Shown here: positions 1 to 7,550 of the stretch, piece by piece | How the letters are laid out: the number at the start of each line of letters is the position of its first letter | How positions within the stretch are numbered: position 1 is the first letter of the stretch | NCBI GenBank assembly: GCA_014730235.1 | Contig: WJIO01000325.1 | Coordinates: 1-7,746, forward strand | Source: Candidatus Poribacteria bacterium | GTDB lineage: Bacteria; Poribacteria; DTPJ01; WJIO01 | DNA length: 7,746 bases | Direction of reading: 5' to 3' | Notes under the pieces: generated by a model | Seen by the model: only the letters and a program-made list of their open reading frames with translations | What the model was told of the DNA's origin: nothing | Databases searched by the model: none | Translations under genes and position numbers: made by a program

Positions 1-1292
1 ATCCCATTTCTTTGAGCTTTTTCCAGATCATCTCCGGCATCCTCATCATGGACCCGGGAATGGTTTGCCAGGTAAATTTCCGATAGATAATAAATGGTTT
101 TTTGAAATTCCGGGGAATACTTGTATAGTGCAAAAGCTGGCCGGTGTGCTGATTCAGGATAATGCAGGCCGATATATTCTTTTAAAATGCTATCTGCAGG
201 TCTGGAAGGATCTTCTGCAAGTTTGAGACAGACATAGATATTCACCAAATTTCCCCAGGGCATTTCGAATATTGGATTTTTATTAGAATTCCAGTTTAAA
301 CGTATCGCAATACGCTGAATGCCCAATTCATTTAACAACCGGAAACGAGGAGCCCAGATGTCTCCCATGTAACATGGAAAATAATTGTTCCCCGCATATT
401 CTCTCCATGCATCAAATTCCACGATTACCCGTTCAGGGTCAGCTGCATTTATAAATGTTTCATCTACAGAATGATTAAGATGGAAATCACCATGCGTATT
501 TTTTATAGAGAAAAAAATATTATCGGGTAATCCTTCACCCATCTTTGAAGGATGTTTTTCGTCTTCCAGTTCTCCCATTCGTTGCCATGTCCGCATCTGT
601 ACCTGCTTACCATGCTTCTGACAAACCTGCCCTGTAATTTTTGTGAGTTCATTGACCCGGTCAACAAAAGACAGATGCCTGCAGGAGTCGCAGGAACATT
701 CCAGTACAGAAACCTGTGTCTCATCACCCGTAATCTGAAAGCCTTCAATATCCGGAAACAATGAGAAAAATTCATCCAATTTCTTTCGGTAGATTTCCCA
801 GGTTATTTCTCTGCCCGGGCATACAGCAGTTCCCCAGGTTTTCGGTTTTATTACCGTTAATACTTCATCAGGGAAAATAAATTGATTGCTGTGAAAGAAT
901 AGCCTGATCTGTTTATCTTCGGCATATTTAAGTATTTCATTCAGTGCTTTTCTTAAGTATTTTGCAGTATAATAATGATCATCATCTCCATGATAGGCTA
1001 ATTGGCCAATATTCCCTATACCTTTTACATTGAAATCGTAATTCAGGATAGCTTCAAAAGTTTCTTTGGCAAATAAGAGATAACTGTCTACCCCCATTTC
1101 TTCAGCCTTGTCAATATTATTCTTTGCAGCTGCTACCTGAAGTTCTATGGTTTTTTCATCTTCAATGTACCTTAGATTTTTGTGGTCAATGAAAACGATC
1201 TCGGGCGTATCTATTTTATCCTCAGAGCTTTTGCAATTTGATAAGCTGATAAAAAAAATCAACACGAACTTTATTACATTCTTTGGTCGCAT
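1..1292 (-). CDS. GH67-like (alpha-glucuronidase-like) TIM-barrel lipoprotein, 3' end cut by window edge
   Basis: A continuous minus-strand frame of 430 codons runs from ATG at 1292 past the left edge without a stop. Residues 1-20 are a lipoprotein signal (basic start, hydrophobic core, LSNC lipobox, Cys20), followed by KSSEDK, so membrane anchoring is expected. The body from about residue 50 resembles the catalytic barrel of GH67 alpha-glucuronidases, which remove (4-O-methyl)glucuronic acid from xylan fragments. A segment ending GFQITGDET (185-192) matches the GH67 acid region, placing the acid at Glu191. IKNTHGDF (263-270) and WREYAG (296-301) match the two base regions, giving Asp269 and Glu298. 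Unlike canonical GH67 there is no room for the N-terminal domain of about 130 residues. A CxCxxC motif (Cys199, 201, 204) recalls DUF4838-type proteins. The gene is divergent from an HTCS, which suggests glycan-locus control. The similarity was recognised by eye, so the exact family and substrate are inferred. A distinct GH67/GH20/DUF4838-related family is the main alternative. Confidence 0.68.
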   Translation of the reverse strand, partial: MRPKNVIKFVLIFFISLSNCKSSEDKIDTPEIVFIDHKNLRYIEDEKTIELQVAAAKNNIDKAEEMGVDSYLLFAKETFEAILNYDFNVKGIGNIGQLAYHGDDDHYYTAKYLRKALNEILKYAEDKQIRLFFHSNQFIFPDEVLTVIKPKTWGTAVCPGREITWEIYRKKLDEFFSLFPDIEGFQITGDETQVSVLECSCDSCRHLSFVDRVNELTKITGQVCQKHGKQVQMRTWQRMGELEDEKHPSKMGEGLPDNIFFSIKNTHGDFHLNHSVDETFINAADPERVIVEFDAWREYAGNNYFPCYMGDIWAPRFRLLNELGIQRIAIRLNWNSNKNPIFEMPWGNLVNIYVCLKLAEDPSRPADSILKEYIGLHYPESAHRPAFALYKYSPEFQKTIYYLSEIYLANHSRVHDEDAGDDLEKAQRNG

Positions 1293-1388
1293 CGCATAAT
1301 TCTTATATCGCAATGTCCGGCTATTTAATACTTAATAGTTTTAATTATCATGCAGTTTATTATACTGATATTGAAAACTCCGCATTAA

Positions 1389-1418
1389 GAAATGTAATGC
1401 TTGAGTTTTTATGCCAAA
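1389..1418 (-). promoter_or_regulatory. Putative Bacteroidota-type promoter of the GH67-like gene
   Basis: Read on the minus strand, a perfect TTTG (1418-1415) is followed after 18 bp by TACATTTC (1396-1389). The latter matches the Bacteroidota -7 consensus TAnnTTTG at five of six fixed positions. Spacing in this phylum is usually 19-21 bp, so 18 is slightly short. Transcription would leave a leader of roughly 90 nt before the ATG. The element overlaps the opposing promoter candidate of the HTCS gene. This is a by-eye match in AT-rich DNA, so it is weak evidence. Confidence 0.3.
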
Positions 1419-1431
1419 TACCATAACTTGG
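1401..1431 (+). promoter_or_regulatory. Putative Bacteroidota-type promoter of the HTCS gene
   Basis: TTG at 1401-1403 lies 20 bp before TAACTTGG (1424-1431). The latter matches five of six fixed positions of the -7 consensus TAnnTTTG. It ends 19 bp before the HTCS start codon, so the leader would be very short. No convincing Shine-Dalgarno sequence precedes the ATG at 1451, as is common in Bacteroidota. The element is interleaved with the opposing promoter candidate, so the two genes could interfere with each other or share control. Confidence 0.35.
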
Positions 1432-1450
1432 ACATATTACTGCTCAAAAA

Positions 1451-4400
1451 ATGAAAAATAGAATCATTTCTATTTTTTTTATTTTGTCTTTTTGGGGGAG
1501 TTCCAGAGGAATTGATATTAATTTCAATATGCCATTAAGACATTATGATATCAACGATGGACTTTCCAATAACTCTGTTACTACTATCTTACAGGATTCC
1601 ATTGGGTTCATATGGATCGGCACCTATCATGGATTAAACAGGTTCGATGGTTATGAGTTTGAATCATTCCTGGATGATCCAGACAACCCATATTCCATTA
1701 GTGATAATAGAATTAATACTATCTATGAGGATTACGATAAAAATCTTTGGATAGGAACAAACCAGGGCATCCTCAACAGATTCAATTATGTTACCAATCG
1801 TTTTCATCACTACAAAATACCTCAGGAAATAACTTTACAGACGATTTTCCAAACGGATTCCACTTCTCTTTGGATCGGTTATTCTGAGGGTGTATTCTAC
1901 CGTTTTTCAATCCCGGATAAAGCGTTCACCAGATATGATTTACAAAATTTGCCTGATGAATTACAAGAAAAATTCTGTTTTCTATGCGACACAGTAAAAA
2001 TAAAAGGCGCAGAACGATATATACAGGTTAACTACAAAAATCAAAAATATATCGGCTGCAGTCAGGGGCTCTACAGGGTCAAATCAGGAAAATGGCAGAA
2101 AATAAGCAATGATTTAAGTAAAAAGCTCAATCAGAATAACTCTTTGATCAGCAATAATATCAAGAGTCTTGTTGTAGATTATAATGATCATTTATGGATC
2201 GGAACCGATAATGGACTTGATATTTATGATCTTAAAAACAAAACATTAAACCATTTTTACCATGATCTGACCCACAACTATATCTCTTCATTATTTATTG
2301 ATAAATCTCATGTCCTCTGGTTAGGAATTGCTGGTGGTGGGCTATATGCATATTATCTGGATCAACTGGCTTTCTCAGTATATCAATCGGATCCAAGTAG
2401 TACAAATACGATCACAAATAATAATATTAAAGCAATATGCGAGGACCAGGAAGGTAAAATCTGGATAGGTACATACAGGCATGGTATAAGCATTATAGAC
2501 GAGAAAACAGGCAAAATACAGCATATTAATAAAAAATCGCATTCTCAATTAATCAGCAACAACATTCGGGTAATTAAAGAAGATAGCAATGGAATCATAT
2601 GGATTGGAACGAATAAAGGACTGGTCTCTTTTAACCCCGTTTCAGAAAAACTTATCAGCTATGAAGATGATTCAGAAGATATTTCAATTAGAATCAATGC
2701 AATAGAAGAAATAACTCCCGGATATCTCCTGGTTGGAACGATGGAGAAAACCAGGTTATTTGACACCAGATTAAATGAATATCAGGAATATTACCCGTTC
2801 CAGGATCTACAGCTGGAAATCTCCACATTTCATATCAACTCTCATCAGGAATTGTGGTTTGGAACCCAGAAGAAAGGCCTCTTCAAACTGAACATCTCCC
2901 TTGATCCGGAAAGAATGGATACCAGTATCAGGAAGGAACAGCTTTTTGTTCAGTATACAAAAAATGAGACCAGTACCGGAGGTATTAATTCAAATAAAAT
3001 CTTTTGTATTTACGAAGATACCAGCGAACATTCTCTGTGGATCGGTACTGACAATGGATTGAATATGCTTGATCGTGAAAAGGGGTTATTCTCCCATTAC
3101 ACACTGGAAGATGGATTACCTGACAACTATATATATTCTGTCTTGCCAGACGATCAGGGATTTATCTGGTTAAGTACAAAGGTCGGCCTGGTCAGGTTTA
3201 ATAAGGAAACCGGAAAATTCAAAAACTTTTATGATTCTAATGGTCCGGGAAGTGATGAATTCGTTGAAGGAGCCTATTACAAAAGCAATACTGGAAAAAT
3301 GTATTTTGGTGGCAGGAATGGATTAACTCATTTTTACCCGGAGGAAATCATTGAAAACGTACATGAATCACAGGCTATTATCCGGGAATTACTGGTTTCC
3401 AATAAAATAGAACGTCCCGGGATTTATTCTGATAATTGCGAAATCCTTGATTCAACGATCTGGGAAAAGTCAAAAATTGTCTTGCCCCACAGTAAAAACC
3501 AAATTGCTTTTAAAATTGCTTCCTTGAATTATGCTGCCCCTTCACAAAACAGATATGCCTATATGCTGAAAGGGCAGGATGAAACCTGGGTATATACAAG
3601 CGCGCAAAATCGAATTGCATCCTATAATAATTTAAAGCCTGGAAACTATGTTTTCTTCGTCAAATCTTCTGTCAACGATGATCGATGGAGTGACGTGTCC
3701 TCAGTCACGATTGAAATTCTGCCACCCTTCTGGCTCACCAAATGGGCATATTTTTTATACGCTGTGGTCCTTGTATTTCTTTTATGGGGAATTTATCGCA
3801 TAGGCTCAATGCGGGGAACTTATATCCACAAATTAAAAGACGCCGAACTGGAGAAAAAACGAATCGAAGAACGAAATCAGGCCAAATTACAATTCTTCAC
3901 CAATATCTCCCATGAATTGCGTACTCCATTGTCATTAATCCTTGCCCCGGTTCAGAACCTTTTGAGCAAAGGCAATCTTTTCAAAGAAGACTTGCAGCAA
4001 ATAAAAATCATAGACCAAAGTGCGTCAAGCTTACTTAATCTTGTGAACCAGATACTGGATTTCAGGAAAATTGATCAAAATAAAATCAAACTGGAAGCTC
4101 ATTATAGTGATATTTCACTGTTTATCAAGCATATATGTAACAATTTCAGTACGATTGCAAATCAGAAAAAAATATCAATTGAGTTTCATACACTGAATGA
4201 ATGTCCGAACATATGGTTCGACCTGTCAAAAATGGAAAAAATCCTGAATAATCTATTATCCAATGCGATAAAGAATACTCCTGAAGGAGGGAAGATTATT
4301 GTGACGCTCAGAAAAATATTCTTAAAAAACAAAAAAAGAAGTTTCTTTTTGAAAGATGCCGGTCTTCCTGCACGAGAATTCATTAAAATAAGGGTAAAAG

Positions 4401-5542
4401 ATACCGGAATAGGTATAAAAGAAGACGATCTTAATAAGATATTCAATCCATTCTTCCAAACATCAACACACCCAATGAAAGAAATTGGAACAGGCATTGG
4501 ACTGAATATTGTGAAAGGATATACTGAAATACACAGAGGTTTTATTAAAGTCAGCAGTGTTCCAGGAAAAGGCAGTAAATTCAGTGTCCACTTGCCAGTT
4601 GGAGATTCCCACCTTTTTGAAGAAGAAAAAATTGGCCTGCTTGATCCTGAGTATTTCTTTAATGCTTCAGATGTCATTTGTCCCGGTTCAAATGAAGATA
4701 TTAACGAAAAAGAACCCGGAGTGATTAAAATTACACCTTACAATACTGCAATTAATTTTAATAAACCCACTCTGGTGATTGTTGAAGACAATGATGCTTT
4801 AAGAAAATATATAATTCTTCAGCTCAACAGGAGTTACAGGTTTCTTGAAGCAAAAAATGGAGTAGAGGCCTTAGAACTGATCACGAAATATCTACCAGAT
4901 CTGGTAATTTGTGACATCATGATGCCCGAAATGGATGGTATTGAACTTTGCATGAAAATTAAAGATGATGTAAGCACTTCACATATCCCGATTATTTTTC
5001 TTACTGCCAGAGGCCTTCAGGAAAATCATATCGAGGGTCTTGAAACGGGTGCAGATGCTTACATTTCAAAGCCCTTCAGCATTAATTTACTTATTGCACA
5101 GATCGAAAATCTAATTGAATCCAGAAAAAAACTTAGAGAGAAATACATCAATAATTTAAATCTGCAACCTAAAGAATTCACTACTACATCAGTTGACGAA
5201 AAATTTTTCCAAAAATTAATCAGGGTTGTAAATGACAATCTTTCAGAGACAAGTTTCTCTGTAGCTGAGCTCAGCAAGGAAGTCAATATGGATGAATCTA
5301 CATTATACCGGAAAATAAAATCGATCACTAACCTTAATCCGAGTGCCTTTATTAAATCCGTAAGACTAAAAATTGCTTCAGAAATGTTAAAGAATAACGT
5401 AAGTAATGTTTCTGATATCGCTTTCTCGGTAGGTTTTTCATCTCCAAATTATTTCATTACAAGTTTTAAAAAACAATTTGGGAAAACTCCTGGAGAATAT
5501 GCTCAACTCTATCTACAAAAACCAATAGCAAAGCTTCAGTAA
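1451..5542 (+). CDS. Hybrid two-component system sensor/response regulator (HTCS), AraC-type output
   Basis: A single-chain regulator of 1363 residues that senses a ligand in the periplasm and acts on DNA in the cytoplasm. Residues 1-20 form a signal peptide. About 13 blade motifs of the WIGTxxG type follow (Trp55, 100, 141, 249, 290, 338, 384, 469, 530 and 573, plus degenerate ones near 200, 428 and 618), as in paired regulator propellers. A Y_Y_Y domain spans about 683-757 and one membrane helix about 764-784. The kinase has the H box SHELRTP with His821, the N box with Asn938, DTGIGI (984-989) and GTGIGL (1013-1018). The receiver has Glu1112/Asp1113, phospho-acceptor Asp1155, Thr1185 and Lys1207. 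An AraC-type helix-turn-helix domain fills about 1270-1357. Length and domain order are normal and nothing essential is missing. Such proteins usually bind an oligosaccharide released from the glycan that the adjacent locus degrades. The ligand cannot be read from sequence, but the divergent GH67-like gene hints at a uronic-acid-bearing glycan. Confidence 0.97.
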   Translation: MKNRIISIFFILSFWGSSRGIDINFNMPLRHYDINDGLSNNSVTTILQDSIGFIWIGTYHGLNRFDGYEFESFLDDPDNPYSISDNRINTIYEDYDKNLWIGTNQGILNRFNYVTNRFHHYKIPQEITLQTIFQTDSTSLWIGYSEGVFYRFSIPDKAFTRYDLQNLPDELQEKFCFLCDTVKIKGAERYIQVNYKNQKYIGCSQGLYRVKSGKWQKISNDLSKKLNQNNSLISNNIKSLVVDYNDHLWIGTDNGLDIYDLKNKTLNHFYHDLTHNYISSLFIDKSHVLWLGIAGGGLYAYYLDQLAFSVYQSDPSSTNTITNNNIKAICEDQEGKIWIGTYRHGISIIDEKTGKIQHINKKSHSQLISNNIRVIKEDSNGIIWIGTNKGLVSFNPVSEKLISYEDDSEDISIRINAIEEITPGYLLVGTMEKTRLFDTRLNEYQEYYPFQDLQLEISTFHINSHQELWFGTQKKGLFKLNISLDPERMDTSIRKEQLFVQYTKNETSTGGINSNKIFCIYEDTSEHSLWIGTDNGLNMLDREKGLFSHYTLEDGLPDNYIYSVLPDDQGFIWLSTKVGLVRFNKETGKFKNFYDSNGPGSDEFVEGAYYKSNTGKMYFGGRNGLTHFYPEEIIENVHESQAIIRELLVSNKIERPGIYSDNCEILDSTIWEKSKIVLPHSKNQIAFKIASLNYAAPSQNRYAYMLKGQDETWVYTSAQNRIASYNNLKPGNYVFFVKSSVNDDRWSDVSSVTIEILPPFWLTKWAYFLYAVVLVFLLWGIYRIGSMRGTYIHKLKDAELEKKRIEERNQAKLQFFTNISHELRTPLSLILAPVQNLLSKGNLFKEDLQQIKIIDQSASSLLNLVNQILDFRKIDQNKIKLEAHYSDISLFIKHICNNFSTIANQKKISIEFHTLNECPNIWFDLSKMEKILNNLLSNAIKNTPEGGKIIVTLRKIFLKNKKRSFFLKDAGLPAREFIKIRVKDTGIGIKEDDLNKIFNPFFQTSTHPMKEIGTGIGLNIVKGYTEIHRGFIKVSSVPGKGSKFSVHLPVGDSHLFEEEKIGLLDPEYFFNASDVICPGSNEDINEKEPGVIKITPYNTAINFNKPTLVIVEDNDALRKYIILQLNRSYRFLEAKNGVEALELITKYLPDLVICDIMMPEMDGIELCMKIKDDVSTSHIPIIFLTARGLQENHIEGLETGADAYISKPFSINLLIAQIENLIESRKKLREKYINNLNLQPKEFTTTSVDEKFFQKLIRVVNDNLSETSFSVAELSKEVNMDESTLYRKIKSITNLNPSAFIKSVRLKIASEMLKNNVSNVSDIAFSVGFSSPNYFITSFKKQFGKTPGEYAQLYLQKPIAKLQ

Positions 5543-5583
5543 TGTCTTAGGAATTGCTGTTAAATTTTAACGCCGATGTATAC

Positions 5584-5616
5584 CACTACCACCCACCGGT
5601 AAAAAACACTACCACC
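5584..5616. repeat. Direct repeat pair CACTACCACC, 23 bp apart
   Basis: The 10-mer CACTACCACC occurs at 5584-5593 and again, identically, at 5607-5616. The start-to-start distance of 23 bp is about two DNA helical turns. It begins 42 bp after the HTCS stop codon. AraC-type DNA-binding domains often recognise direct repeats on one helix face, so this could be an operator. No gene lies immediately downstream on the plus strand in a suitable place, so the role is inferred only from geometry. Confidence 0.45.
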
Positions 5617-5646
5617 TTGATCCGCTTTTAACAATTTCTCCAATTT

Positions 5647-5676
5647 CAGGCATTGATAAATGTTGATTCATGCCTG
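5647..5676. repeat. Inverted repeat CAGGCAT / ATGCCTG
   Basis: Two perfect 7-bp arms (5647-5653 and 5670-5676) are separated by 16 bp. It could be a protein-binding palindrome or a weak stem-loop in the 3' untranslated part of the HTCS transcript. The loop is long and the T run at 5696-5701 is too distant for a standard terminator. Confidence 0.3.
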
Positions 5677-5826
5677 GAACTTTCACTTGCCGTCATTTTT
5701 TATAATTCTATTGTAACATCAAAGTTATACCTGGCATTACTATAAGGTTTTAGCCTAATATTATGAATATATTAGATTACAGACTCATAAGGAAGGTCTA
5801 CAAGGAGGTGCTGCTGACCGAAGTTT

Positions 5827-5864
5827 GGAGCATCAACAATTCCTTCAAGAATTGCTGATGCTCC
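5827..5864 (-). terminator. Long hairpin at the 3' end of the hydrolase gene, possible terminator
   Basis: Two 16-nt arms (5827-5842 and 5849-5864) enclose a 6-nt loop. In minus-strand RNA all 16 positions pair, one of them as G-U. In plus-strand RNA the same position is an A-C mismatch. The hairpin starts 8 nt after the hydrolase stop codon, which fits an mRNA 3' end structure for that gene. No T run follows on the minus strand. On the plus strand the sequence after it is moderately T-rich, so weak bidirectional termination is possible. Confidence 0.5.
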
Positions 5865-5872
5865 GTATTATT

Positions 5873-7414
5873 TTAATGATCGAGCAGCCATTGGCGCAGT
5901 GGCTCCCAGAACCATTCTGCTGCATTATCGGCGGCCCAGATGTCACCGTGACCGATGTCGAATTCTTTTGGCCTTGCCGGATCCTCGACATTCAGGCGGG
6001 TTATATCTTTGCTTTTTGTCAGGGTGCTGGTATAGTCTTCATTCGGTGTTTCACCTTCTGCTGTGATGAACAGGACAGGGATGCGGATCTCTTCCAGTAG
6101 ATCATCAAATGCTACCTCCAGTGAGCTGCAGGGGCAGGCATAGCTTTCATACAGAAGCTTGTTGGGCATATAGGGTCCAAGCTCAACAGCGACGCGGGCC
6201 AGCCGCATGCTGTCGGTATAGTAATACTCAAAGGGAGTTCCACCATGAAAGTGAAATCCCCCATTATGGGTTGCTCCGATCGCCATCAGGGCCTGCATGT
6301 TCGTCAGGCCGGGGAAGGCCTCCGATGCTTCATCCGGAGCCCCGAGCGCCAGGCTTCCGAATTGTATAAAAACCAATGCCATGTTTGCTTGATACATACC
6401 CGCATTCAGTTGCTCCATCACAGCCGCTGCCTGAGCACAGTTGATCTGATCGAGTTCGGAGCCGGGTGTGGTCTTAAAGTGATTATCGACCGGGATGATC
6501 CCTTTGATGTGGCGCAGAATGCGATGCTCCTGGGTCTCCAGACCTGCCGCACCATAGGCCACCATGACTCCGTTGCTGAAACCCAGAAGGTTCATTTTCC
6601 CAAAGCCCTGTCCGGTAAGTCCCCTGATCAGACGGGCAATTAACATAGCCCTGAGGCTGTGCTGAATGTCCTTCTCCATGCCCCAGTCTTCCATGAATTC
6701 AAAATCTGTTGTTTCCAGCGGAACCATGTTCCAGGCCAGGTCAATCCCCCAGACATCGATTTCATTCGAGGAGAGATAAAAGGAGGCCGATGTTTCTGCA
6801 TTGATGTTTTCGGCTCCGTAGCGAAGAAAGATGTCTTCAAAATCCTGGACACCGCCATGAACCATAAATACATTCCCTTTCGTCCGAACCGGACGGTAGG
6901 GCCTGTATTCTCTGACAAGTCTGTGAATCCTTAATATATCGTAAGGTTTGGTTCCCATGTTTACCTCAAACTCATAATGGGCAATACCTTCCCCGAGATC
7001 TTCGCGGTTCATCTTCAGATAGCACCGGCCGGATTTCATGGGGGACTTCTCCAGGGGCTGGATTTTCAGAATCGACTCGCCGGGATTCGCAAGAACTGCG
7101 ATCTCATTGTTTTCACCGGGAATGCCAACAATACGGATGTCTTTTTTGTCGCTCTGGAGTGTTTCATGATAGATGCCGGGTTCAACATAAATAATATCAC
7201 CCGGTGAAGCCATATCAATGGACTCCTGGATAGAGCCTCCCTTTTCCACGAGAATCATACCGGAGGCAAGGTCCAGGGTCGGGAGGACTGCCTCCCAGTT
7301 AAAAGTGGAACCAAGGGCCAGAGAATCATCAGAAGAAGGCATATCTTCCAAGTTGCATGCGGACAGCAGGCCGATGCAGGCCAATAGCAGTAAAATTGAT
7401 TTCGTTGTTTTCAT
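5873..7414 (-). CDS. Lipoprotein alpha/beta hydrolase with a beta-helix-like N-terminal segment
   Basis: A 513-residue protein. Residues 1-20 form a clear lipoprotein signal with lipobox LSAC (Cys20), followed by an acid-rich stretch that suits an exported, possibly surface-exposed lipoprotein. Residues about 53-115 read like the first rungs of a pectin-lyase-like right-handed beta-helix (SIQESIDMASPGDIIYVEPG, then IRIVGIPG), but the helix stops after this. From about 180 an alpha/beta hydrolase follows. It has the oxyanion-region strand VFMVHGG (182-188), the nucleophile elbow GFSNG with Ser280, a late strand VLFITAEGE (447-455) that may supply the acid, and the likely catalytic His489 in IGHGD. 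Cys427 and Cys429 form a CPC motif. An esterase or lipase role on an extracytoplasmic ester is plausible, but the substrate is unknown. The gene is visibly more GC-rich than the HTCS and converges on it. It may be co-transcribed with the TPR gene upstream, 136 bp away. Confidence 0.82.
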   Translation of the reverse strand: MKTTKSILLLLACIGLLSACNLEDMPSSDDSLALGSTFNWEAVLPTLDLASGMILVEKGGSIQESIDMASPGDIIYVEPGIYHETLQSDKKDIRIVGIPGENNEIAVLANPGESILKIQPLEKSPMKSGRCYLKMNREDLGEGIAHYEFEVNMGTKPYDILRIHRLVREYRPYRPVRTKGNVFMVHGGVQDFEDIFLRYGAENINAETSASFYLSSNEIDVWGIDLAWNMVPLETTDFEFMEDWGMEKDIQHSLRAMLIARLIRGLTGQGFGKMNLLGFSNGVMVAYGAAGLETQEHRILRHIKGIIPVDNHFKTTPGSELDQINCAQAAAVMEQLNAGMYQANMALVFIQFGSLALGAPDEASEAFPGLTNMQALMAIGATHNGGFHFHGGTPFEYYYTDSMRLARVAVELGPYMPNKLLYESYACPCSSLEVAFDDLLEEIRIPVLFITAEGETPNEDYTSTLTKSKDITRLNVEDPARPKEFDIGHGDIWAADNAAEWFWEPLRQWLLDH

Positions 7415-7441
7415 AACTTTCTGGTTTGTTTAGCGATAGAG

Positions 7442-7473
7442 CTAAGCTATTACAGAAAGGCATGTTGTACATA
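7442..7473 (-). promoter_or_regulatory. Weak promoter candidate for the hydrolase gene
   Basis: On the minus strand TATG (7473-7470) is followed after 20 bp by TAGCTTAG (7449-7442). The latter matches TAnnTTTG at five of six fixed positions, while TATG departs from TTTG at one base. It ends 27 bp before the ATG at 7414. No strong Shine-Dalgarno sequence is visible. An alternative is read-through from the TPR gene upstream. Confidence 0.2.
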
Positions 7474-7538
7474 GCGCTTATGTTGTGAAGGCTTACAATT
7501 TTCGCTCAAGGGCGGTTGAATGTTTATTCTTATGTTGT
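7462..7538. repeat. ATGTTGT repeats upstream of the hydrolase gene
   Basis: The 10-mer CTTATGTTGT occurs at 7477-7486 and 7529-7538. Its core ATGTTGT occurs a third time at 7462-7468, where it forms a small palindrome ATGT-TGT-ACAT (7462-7472). All copies are in the same orientation within the 136-bp gap between the TPR gene and the hydrolase. They may be regulator sites or chance repetition. The remainder of the gap shows only a TTAGC/GCTAA hairpin (7430-7445). Confidence 0.3.
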
Positions 7539-7550
7539 ATCCTTCGGGAA

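Larger units (their letters stand above)
5543..5872. other. Intergenic region between convergent genes, rich in small repeats
   Basis: This 330-bp AT-rich stretch has no supported gene. In order it contains a 13-nt palindrome GTTAAATTTTAAC (5559-5571), a direct repeat pair (5584-5616), an inverted repeat with 7-bp arms (5647-5676), a T run (5696-5701), an AT-rich hairpin with CTAATAT/ATATTAG arms (5755-5775), the string AAGGAGGT (5802-5809) and a long hairpin (5827-5864). No stem followed directly by a T run was found for the HTCS transcript. The 5647-5676 stem ends about 20 nt before the T run, so a canonical intrinsic terminator is not supported there. Confidence 0.6.

Noticed and set aside
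503-775. Minus-strand 90-codon frame inside the left gene
   Set aside because: It is in a different frame from the continuous 430-codon GH67-like reading, which has a signal peptide and catalytic motifs.
4186-4677. Minus-strand open frame of 163 codons
   Set aside because: It lies wholly inside the HTCS kinase domain, whose motifs prove the plus-strand reading.
5647-5701. Intrinsic terminator for the HTCS gene
   Set aside because: The inverted repeat has a 16-nt loop and ends about 20 nt before the T run, so the standard stem-plus-U-tract geometry is not met.
5802-5809. Perfect Shine-Dalgarno-like AAGGAGGT
   Set aside because: No start codon with a credible frame lies 5-10 nt downstream. 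The nearest frame, from TTG at 5825, is antisense to the hydrolase 3' end.
5763-5858. A 31-codon plus-strand reading frame (starts MNILDYRLIRKVYKEV)
   Set aside because: It has no ribosome binding site at a proper distance, no recognisable family, and its 3' end lies inside the hairpin of the opposing gene.
5825-6100. Plus-strand open frame of 91 codons
   Set aside because: It overlaps the hydrolase gene in antisense, starts at TTG, and looks like a shadow of GC-rich coding sequence.
6109-6643. Overlapping plus-strand open frames of 86 and 132 codons
   Set aside because: Both are antisense to the well-supported hydrolase, lie in two different frames and show no domain pattern.
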